A DNA stretch of 64,000 nucleotides. Source: Berberis thunbergii (taxonomy: Eukaryota > Streptophyta > Magnoliopsida > Ranunculales > Berberidaceae). A program made the translations under genes and the position numbers. Each line of letters begins with the position of its first letter. Position 1 is the stretch's first letter. This document shows positions 55,901 through 64,000 of this stretch, piece by piece. The notes under the pieces are model-generated. The model had not been told where the DNA came from. It did not search any database and was given only the letters and a program-made list of their open reading frames with translations. The stretch covers positions 124,001 to 188,000 of the forward strand of contig QNQO01006258.1 in the NCBI GenBank assembly GCA_003290165.1, given 5' to 3'.

Positions 55901-58900
55901 AGTATGTGAAGAATCAAATGCATCAAAGAGAAATTTTCAACAAGATCTAAACTTGTGTAACGAGTAAGTCTTAAAGAGAAATGAAGGGGAATATCAAAAT
56001 CTCATGAAAAGAAAAGTATGTCAGGCATGCCATTGCGAACATGCTGTACACCAATGGAAAAAAGACCTAAACAACAAAAATAAATATCAATGAATTTTGC
56101 TCCTTAATCCTAACTTTAATTTAACATTAAAAAAAACACAACCTATATTCGGCCTCCACTCCAAAGGCGGCCCTGAAACTTTGGTTTATTCTTGTTTTCA
56201 GGACTGGCCCAAACAGATTCTCCCTATCAGTAATAAGCTTTAATCCTACTACAATGCTACTATTTCTACGATCACATGTTTTTGTGAAAAGAGAATACTA
56301 GTAAAGTGGAAGAGAACGATGTAATTGGAAAATAATGAAGCAAATGGTACCAGAAAATAATTTAACATTTGCAACAATGGTTCCTAACTCGAGGATACTT
56401 GCTAAAGGGAAAAAATGACAACCAAACATATTACCTCTTTGTGTGTTAATTGGGATCATCATTACCTTTTACTTTCAAGTATTTCTTTCCTAATGTGTCA
56501 ACAAAACAGTATGTTAGTCTAGCAATATATGTCTCAGTCTAACTCTTTTCAAGGTACAGATTAATAAAAAACAAAAACTCCCTAACCATTCAAGATGAAA
56601 GAAGCTAGGAAATAGGTCTTTTCTAAGGTATAGACTACAAAAAATTATCTCGCTAAACATTCAAGATGAAAGAATTAGTTGAAAACATATGAAAAGGTGT
56701 ATGTTTAAAATATTGAAGTTGTCTAGCAATAATAATGCTCTTATGAAATCCTTATCCTATTGTTGGCCTAATGATCCCTTCGCACAATATTCCTAACTTC
56801 AACGAAATTACTCTTTTATGCAATTTGCCATTTTTTAGACATACTGTTGTATGTTTTTTCATTGACCAATCGCCTTCAATCTCATTATAATATAACATAT
56901 GCCAAGATTCAAATATATTGAAGTTAATAACCAAACATATCCCTCTCCCTTCCTTACAACCCATGTAACTGCAAGAGGCTGTGAAGATATTCTTTAGTTC
57001 TTCATGCAAATGTTTGCCCAATTGTTTGGCCTGACAACAATGTATACTACCCTAGCTCAATTACACGTCCTCTCTAATACCTTTACTTCCTCATGCAAAC
57101 TTTTATCCAATTTATTTGAGTTGAGCAAAGCATTTATAGGGTGTACTGCCCTAAGCTCAAGCACATGCCTTGTCCATCAAGAAAGTTCCTCCACCATTAC
57201 ATAATCAACAAATTATACCAAATCAATTCTCAATTACCTTTTATGATTAAAGGTATATTATTAACATTTCACAACCAATCCTTATAGACTAGATTTTTAT
57301 AAATGATGTGTAAAGTGTTTCTAGGTACTAACAAGTCTGGATAAATATATTAGCAATCAAAGGAACTTCAACTTCAATAAGAAAACTCACAAGAAAATCC
57401 TTCAGAAGGAAAGTATTGTCAGTAATACATGCAACTGATGTTGAGAGCTACTCACAATGGTTGCATAACTACACAAAAGGCACGTCCAGGAAACAGTAAA
57501 GCTGCCACGAAAAGGTGGTTAAGCATGATCATGCGGAAGGGTTCTCAAACATGCTTCAAAAGGAGTCAAGGAGTCTGATAAAAAAAACGTTGGCAACTGA
57601 TTCTTTCCAGCATACAGCCTATAATGAAAGTTTCCTCCCACTGGGAAAAAAATCAAATAAAAAGGAAGATGAAATGCCCGCTAGGGAACACCTAAAACAT
57701 GTTGAGAAATAAATTTTAAAAAAAAAAACATCAACTCCATAAAATGAATATTAGTTTACACTACAATTGTCTATTTGTGAGTTACAAATCAATCGTTTGT
57801 GATAAAGTCTTTATATTTGTGAGTAAGCAACCAAATCGGGTTGTACACTAACCTTGTGGGGGTAGCTTATTTGTAAAAGAATATTTAGGATGTTTTTCAT
57901 TAAATACATCTCCACTACTAGAATTTTTAGAATTCATGGAAAATTGAGACATGTAAACAGTTTCTATGGTGGTTATATCTTCTAAACCTACTTTAATACT
58001 TATATGCTTAATGAACAAAGCACAACCCAATCCCCCATACGATTGATATGTACAAACTTTTAAGCATTTTTGAACAAAATGTTGATTTTATTTTATACAT
58101 CTAAACTTATAGTGTTTTGATTTATTTATTATTAAAATTTGCTAAAGTATAAAAACTGATACATATTAGTTCTTTTATCTCTCTATGAGTAACAACTACT
58201 AAATGTTAAACTTTGTAATAGTTTATGACAGTTTTAAATCCAATTCATTCATTTTTCTCTATTTTGTTGCCTCCTCCACTTCAGTGAATTCCATTATTTT
58301 TTTTTGTTTTGTACAAAATTACCTAATCCTTCTAATCTTATGGTAATAATCAAATTACCGAAAATGGTTAGGCTATGCAAAGGCTTAAAATGTATACTGA
58401 AAAATGCAGTTATGGTTGTAACATTTCCAATCTGCAATACAAAGGTAATGTGAATATGTGAACTGTCGAAAGTCGGTTGGTTTTTTTCTTAGACTTCAAT
58501 TATCTATTATAAGAGCATCACTTACATTCTATAGTCATTCACCATAATAGATTTAAATCATGCCTTTATAGTGTTTAAATTATGCAACAAAAATTATGGA
58601 ATAATATCACCCTCAATTTTTGAATAAACATTGAAGGCTTATTATGCTTTAAGCTATCACATTAAGCATTGAGTCGTAAACTTTTCTAGTATTAGCAACT
58701 TATGCAAATGAGGCTTATGATTTTAGGTTATATCGGCTTAAGTTTGATTTACGATTGATCAAATGGTTGGTGAATATTGATATGTTTTGCCTTAAGCAAT
58801 GCGCTGAAGTTTCGTCACAAATAGAAAGTTTAGCCTAGCAAAATAAGAATCAACTATTATTTGTGAACTATGTTATGTTATGCATTTGTTATATTCACCT

Positions 58901-58915
58901 TTTGTTTTATTAACT
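52960..58915. other. Long AT-rich region without recognisable gene
   Basis: About 6 kb with only short frames. Two minus-strand stretches look faintly exon-like: 53790-53600, ending in GCAGAGGTAAGAG, a good splice donor, and 57021-56752 (starting MGKHLHEELKNIFTASC). A 90-bp-spaced imperfect repeat of CATGCAAA...CCCTAGCTCAA occurs at 57000-57160. I cannot name a product for any of these. The region could be introns of an unrecognised minus-strand gene or old repeats. Confidence 0.4.
55045..55215. repeat. 87-bp tandem duplication
   Basis: CTGATTTACCCTTCTCTCCT starts at 55045 and CTGATTTTACCCTTCTTTCC at 55132. Each is followed by ACCACTTCTCC and then GGTATATATCCT or GGTACATATCCT. Two diverged units, 87 bp apart. 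Confidence 0.75.
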
Positions 58916-59937
58916 TAGGGATGGCTATTTGTTCATACTTGATGGTGTACCCGACCTAGCTCAACCTTAAAGGTCGAGTGTAAGACTTTCTAAAAGGGCC
59001 ACTAACCGAATATGAGATTAAAAAGGTGCGGCCTAATCGGGTATCAAGGCGAGAAATTATAGGGTACTCAAACAGATAACGTGCAAAAGGTGAAATCGTT
59101 GTTGAAATGCACATGTGCATTTTGCCAAAAATACGAATTTGTCAACTTAGTCAAATAGGTATTATAAAAATTGTTTGCTTTTATTAGTGATGCGAAACTT
59201 ATTCAAATGAAATCGTTTTAGCCTAATGTTCCTCACAAGGCATAGAAACTCAAGAAATATTCTATTATAAAGCCCTTATATCACAAAATTGAAATTTTTT
59301 TAGCCAAACATAGAAGTGGGAATGGGGTTGTTTGGCAGGGCCATACAGGTTGGCACGCCACGTAAGTCAAACCTGAACCTGACCCATTTAGTTATTGAGC
59401 ATCCTCACAAAATCCAAACCCTACCCTCTTATAAACAAACTAGCCTAGCCCACCATAATGTTTTTTGTGAAACAAAATTTTATTTTATTTTAATAAATGA
59501 TATAACTGATAAATTTTAATTCTAATTCTAATTGTTGCAAGGAAAATATCAAATCAAGAAATACTTACCTATTAGGGATTTACATATACCAAAATGTTTT
59601 GAAAATTATTTATTGAAGTGAAGTTCAAATCAACTATTTCTTAATTTGTAAAAATTATGTTATTCATAATTTGTAAAAATTATGTTATTCATAATTTGGT
59701 CTAAGTTCAAATTATTTCCTAATGCACAAGGAGATATGTATAAAATATGTTATTACCAATATTGTTGCTCAAGGGCTGATTGGGTCAAAACGGCTTACAC
59801 CGGCTCAACCTGAACCCAACGTTTAACTTAACAGGCTCGACGGACCGCTCGAAACCGATGAAGCCTTAATCCAAACCCATTTATAATGGGTAGACTTTGG
59901 ATCGGGCTAGCAGGTTCGTGCCAAATGGCTAACCCTA
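58916..59937. mobile_element. Degenerate hAT-like element
   Basis: The left TAGGGATGGCTATTTG (58916) and right CAAATGGCTAACCCTA (to 59937) are inverted relatives. Subterminal words (GACCTAGCTC, GGGTCAAAACGG, AACCTGAACCC) recall the compositional style of the other hAT MITEs here. The flanking octamers TATTAACT and GCCTAACG do not match, so the target duplication is lost or the ends are misjudged. Confidence 0.4.
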
Positions 59938-60127
59938 GCCTAACGTTCCTTACAAGGCATAAATGCTCAAGAAGATTTCAATATAAACCACTTATGCTTG
60001 TGAGTTTATCACATTCTTTACAAGAAAATGGAACTCGGGACGAAGACGCATAATAAACTAAAAGAAACGAAGTTTCTCACGTTTCTTGGCTCGAGACACA
60101 GAGCACTGAATTGGGATGGGTCTAGGG

Positions 60128-60668
60128 CTATGTAGTCAAAATGACATCATAACGTTGATATAACGCTTAGCAGGAAAAGTCGTTATATTTTGACATTATC
60201 ACATTTTTGTATCATGGCTCCAATAAACCGCCATTATATGGTTGTTATTGAGACAACTTTTTTTTCAATAACGTCATTGTAACGTTTTGTTCTAATACAT
60301 AAAATAAACATTAAAATTCACCCATTTCATTCTCGATTGAACCAAAACTTTAGACTCAGAAGAAATAAGGGCCTGAGTTCTCCATAGCTTATCGACAGAA
60401 AATAAGACCTCGTCGAACGACTGAGAATGAAAACAAAAGGGAAGAAGACAAAGAGTCGATCGCACTCTGTTGCAATCTCACTCTCATACGAAGGAAAATA
60501 TTTTTTATAAATGTTTTGATGTTTTTGAATTTAATATTATTAACATGATTTACTTTTTTTACTCTATAATACATAAATACTTTGTGGGGGTATAAAAATA
60601 TTCCCTTATATCACGTTATAACCTATGACGCTTTTGGACCGTTATGGGTCTCCGTTTTAACTGCATAG
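60128..60668. mobile_element. hAT-like MITE, family D
   Basis: The left end CTATGTAGTCAAAATGA (60128) and the inverted right end (CTATGCAGTTAAAACGG on the minus strand) are flanked by GTCTAGGG at 60120-60127 and 60669-60676, a perfect 8-bp duplication. If the outer base is counted differently it becomes a 9-bp duplication as in Mutator-like elements, so the superfamily is not certain. The interior has repeated ATAACGTTGATATAACGC/GTTATAACC words and no coding frame. Confidence 0.82.
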
Positions 60669-60676
60669 GTCTAGGG

Positions 60677-61390
60677 TGCACCTCACCTCGCCTCCCCCTG
60701 CCCCATAATAAATGTTAGGTTGAATTCCATAAAAATTTTCTCAGCAAGAAATATTTGCTTGAACAACAAGGACATGTGGGTTAACTATTCTAGTTTTCAT
60801 CTACAAAGCTTAGTATGTGTGCCCTATGCAATTGAAGTGAATAACGAACCCGTAATGCAGGCGTTACACGATATATCGAGATATAACAGGATTTAAGGGA
60901 CTATTCTTTTATAGCGGTTGTAGCATCAATAAGGGTATCAATATTTGAACCTTGCAATGACAATTCCATTATCTATCATAGATAAAATAAAATAATCAAT
61001 AATTAGGGTAATAAAAACCAAAGTTGGTTGAATTGAATTGAACTGAAAAATGACTTATTTGGTTGCAGGATATCAACCAAAAGGAGTGGAGAACTTACAA
61101 TCCATGTGGTTAAATCGTTAAATGGAAGCAATATGAGATTAATCGGACATTTATCTTATAAACATATATTCTTAATCCTTCTAAGTAATACATTTAATTC
61201 AAAAAAAAATTCAATATGTATTGAAGTAGTAAACATTACTTGTTACAATTTAAGTAAAATTATAACAAAAATTAAAATCAAGAATTCAATATCAAGTAAA
61301 GTGTGACTCCATACTCTTTAGTTTTGCTTCTCATATATATGTACATATACATGTGTGTGTATACAATATACATGTATATATATATATATA
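60677..61390. other. AT-rich spacer with microsatellite-like end
   Basis: No gene seen. Near 61330-61390 a mixed TATATG/TACATG repeat runs directly into the target duplication of the following element. Confidence 0.5.
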
Positions 61391-61398
61391 TACATATG

Positions 61399-62271
61399 CA
61401 ATGTTTTAAAAAGCGTTTTAAGCTTCGAGGCGGTCTCGCTTTTTCCGAGGCGAAGCGTAGCCTTGAGGTGTAGCGAGGCGAAGCGAGGCTTTTTTTTTGT
61501 AAAAATTGATGAAAAATATATAAATAAAAAATAAAATAAGGACACCAAAATAAGGACATTTTATTTTTTGTTCTCAATTGATTAATTGGTTAACAGAGCA
61601 TTTCATTTCATTCAAAATAAGGACACCAATGAGAACGACACCAATGCAAAAAAAAAAAAAAAAAAAAAAAGGATTTCATTTCAGTCTCCAGAGCATTTCA
61701 TTTCATTCAAAATATATCAAAGCAAACACGCATTTTAATCTTATGCATTTCATTTTAGTCCTAGTCAAAATGCCACCATATTGAAGCAAAATAGAAAGTA
61801 ATACAGTCAACCAAAACAGAAAGTGAAGTAGAGCTGAAAAAAACTGAAAAAGAAGTGTATTTAGAACTTCAGCTGGTTCGATCTTTTCTTCGATCTTCAA
61901 CTGGTTTGATCTTCTCTTCGGCCGGTTCGATGACTCGATCGATCTTCTCTGAATCTCTGTCCCTCTCTTCTTCCTCTCTTCTTCTACTCTTCTCTGTCTA
62001 GTCTGCAAAGAAAAGAATAGAATCGGTCGAGTTAGGTTAAAGAAAATTTCTAAAGTTCAGCCGTTGGATCTGTCTAAAGATCTGAACAGATCTGATGAAT
62101 CCCAATTAGATGGAAGCGTACGCCTCAGAACACTTCAAAGCGTGCGCCTCGGCACATTAAGGCGAGCACCTTGAACTGGCACCCCGAAGTGTACGCTTAG
62201 ATGTGTTTTGCTAGCGCCCCGCCTCGACTCGCGCCTCAAGACGCACGCTCCAATCGCTTTGTAAAACCATG
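61399..62271. mobile_element. Non-autonomous hAT element, family B-like
   Basis: The left end CAATGTTTTAAAAAGCG (61399) and the right end, inverted CATGGTTTTACAAAGCG (to 62271), agree at 14 of 17 bases. They are flanked by TACATATG at 61391-61398 and 62272-62279, a perfect 8-bp duplication. Subterminal GAGGCGAAGCG/CGCCTCG words parallel the CTAGGCGG words of the element at 11669-12404, whose terminus CAGTGTTCTAAAAATCG is similar. It contains an A-run of about 22 near 61649-61670. It has no transposase. It inserted into a TACATA microsatellite. Confidence 0.88.
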
Positions 62272-62480
62272 TACATATGTACATTGTTTGAAGAAAATAG
62301 ATATTGACTTTGGCCAGTGAGAGAGGAGCTTGTGGTGATAATGGAGGTGATAGTTCTAGTTCTTGATCTGGAAATAGATGCTTGTCTAGTGGAGGGAGAA
62401 GAGATCAAAAGTTCAGGGCGTCCCTAGACAGAAGCTCGGGCTACAGCTGTCAATGTAACTCTCTAGTTGGTGAAATTCAA

Positions 62481-62660
62481 TGTACATATGTATATACATA
62501 TATTGTGTATATACATATACAATATCTATATATGTATATATACATATACATATTTGTATACATAGATATGTATATCTATATGTACATATATGTATACATA
62601 TACATGTATATACACATCTATATATGTATACACACACACACACATATATATATATATATT
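62481..62660. repeat. Mixed TATA/TACATA microsatellite
   Basis: About 180 bp of TATATG, TACATA and CACA words, including a pure CA run (about 62630-62643) and a TA run (about 62644-62659). Apparent Tyr/Ile frames here are translation of the repeat, not genes. Confidence 0.92.
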
Positions 62661-62664
62661 GATG

Positions 62665-64000
62665 AGGTTAAGGAAAGAACAAACAAAAAAAACCTTGATT
62701 TTTTTCTCATTTGTTTATAACACATTACCATTGACCGATTAATCGGTGAGTTTTGAAAGCAACTAATCATGATTAATTAGTAAATCAACCAAAAATCGTC
62801 GATTACATGTCCAAGGATTTATTCAAACGATTAATTTAAAAATTATAATGTTCTACCACTAGTGATGAGATTAATCACCAATTTAATAACATATCTTCCA
62901 GTTATAGAGCAACAACAGTCAACTAGTCAGTAAGTTATCCCTTCTATTCTTTCTTCATCCTTCATCCTTCTTCAACAATCAACAGTCTATAAGTTCACAA
63001 ATCAAAAACCACAACCCTTTTTCTTTTTTCTTCAACAGATGATCGCAACAACATGAAGCAACAGTCAGCAAATTGCAACAGTTCGATCGCACAATCGATC
63101 GACTCACCTTTTTTATTCTTCTTCAACAAACGATCTCAAATCACAATCAATCGCTTACTCGCCTTCTTCCTTCTTCTCTGTTCTCTCTTTTGATCGATCA
63201 AAATATCTCTTCGCCTCTTCTCTCTTTAGGTTTACGAACAAATGTGTTTTTCCCCCTTGTGTATGTAGTTGTTACGCTAAAACGCCGTTACATAGCGGAC
63301 CATTTTCTTCATAATGACCATGCTAGCGATACCGTTTTCTTCATAACGACCATGCCGGCGCTTTAACAAGACAGTTAAGCTAAACTGTGAAATTGTATAA
63401 ACGTAATGTGCCACACCCGTTAACCGTTTAACGTTGTTCTAACGGCATTCTAACTGCACTGTGTGCAAAATGTCACTAAGATATTGTAATTGTCAGATAA
63501 AACTATTCATGGATGCATAATTTCTTTGCAATAAGGAAAAGACCTCAAGAATTCCTTGTTTCCTCAATGTGTCACAATTTTCTATATTTGTGCTAATGAT
63601 AAAAACAATTTAAAGTACACATACATCATTTAGTCCCCCTACATAATATTGTTTCCCTCCATGTTTGTTTCAAGTGTCAAAGATTAATACTGAACTTTCA
63701 ACATATCATCTTCTATGCACTATTCCTCCCAACATGTCAAAAATAAAAAATAAAAACTTATAGGTTCTACAATGTCATTTTCTATGACTATAGAGCACTA
63801 GACTACTCAACATAGACATAGCCTGGTTGTTTATTATTACATAAAGAGAATAATTCACTATCGACCTGATTAAACCCCATTGTAACCATGCTTAGACTAC
63901 CCAATCCTCGTCAAATAATGTTTTTCTAATCACTAATAACTATTATATTAAAGCGAGGTAAAGCAAAGGTTTTGTAGGTCGAGTAATCCCTCCCCCCCCC
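62665..64000. other. Intergenic, no gene seen
   Basis: AT-rich sequence. At 63260-63470 the words AACGCCGTTACATAGCG, TAACGACCATG (twice) and TAACGGCATTC resemble the interior of the MITE at 60128-60668, perhaps a remnant. The window ends in a C-run. Confidence 0.4.

Noticed and set aside
57515..57712. Lys-rich plus-strand frame as a gene
   Set aside because: It is short, with no recognisable family, no convincing splice context and no neighbouring coding sequence.
62382..62720. Tyr/Ile/His repeat frames on both strands
   Set aside because: They are direct translations of TATA/TACATA microsatellite DNA.
1..64000. CRISPR arrays, riboswitches or bacterial operons
   Set aside because: The window is plant nuclear DNA. 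No regularly spaced short repeats with unique spacers and no operon-like gene spacing are present.

Overview
The window is repeat-rich nuclear DNA of a flowering plant, probably a eudicot. It is AT-rich, has no bacterial-type operons, and contains plant-type hAT, MULE, CACTA, L1-LINE, SINE, TRIM and Ty3/gypsy elements. It also holds an old endogenous pararetrovirus of the Caulimoviridae and broken pieces of ordinary plant genes (PHD-finger protein, OSCA-type channel, L-type lectin, beta-tubulin, histone H2A). The species cannot be named from the sequence. I see no intact host gene. The longest clean coding frame is a retrotransposon gag.

Layout. 1-4.8 kb: a non-autonomous hAT element (1039-1832), then a larger hAT (2003-4825) that carries a captured PHD-finger gene fragment. 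Inside that sits a young LTR element with gag but no pol (2821-4577). 4.8-16.1 kb: a decayed hAT transposase gene (5707-7660 and 15186-15375). It was split by a hAT MITE (6084-6950) and by a pararetrovirus copy on the minus strand (about 7690-15085), which is itself split by another hAT (11669-12404). 16.2-25 kb: a third hAT of the first family, a gypsy-associated reading frame, and a CACTA terminus followed by fragments of two host genes. 24.9-32.6 kb: an old Tat-like Ty3/gypsy element on the minus strand with diverged LTRs, gag, protease, 128-bp tandem repeats and an extra antisense reading frame; I find no RT or integrase. 33.3-35.7 kb: a fourth hAT of the first family and a frameshifted L-type lectin gene. 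37.1-41.1 kb: LINE remains in opposite orientations with a complete TRIM between them. 41.1-50.3 kb: a large LTR element without pol (1.8-kb LTRs), containing a SINE and a hAT. 50.3-52.4 kb: truncated beta-tubulin and H2A genes. 52.8 kb: an almost perfect inverted repeat. 53-58.9 kb: no recognisable gene. 58.9-64 kb: more hAT-like elements and microsatellites.

The elements do not form a pathway; their relationship is insertion order. Target-site duplications, LTRs, primer-binding sites and polypurine tracts fix most boundaries and orientations, so the nesting order can be read directly. The items most worth a second look are the three-level nest (hAT gene, pararetrovirus, hAT), the gene-capturing hAT and the possibly gene-capturing CACTA, the gag-only retrotransposon, the Tat-like element with its antisense frame, the 86-bp near-perfect hairpin, and a LINE arrangement that fits twin-priming inversion.
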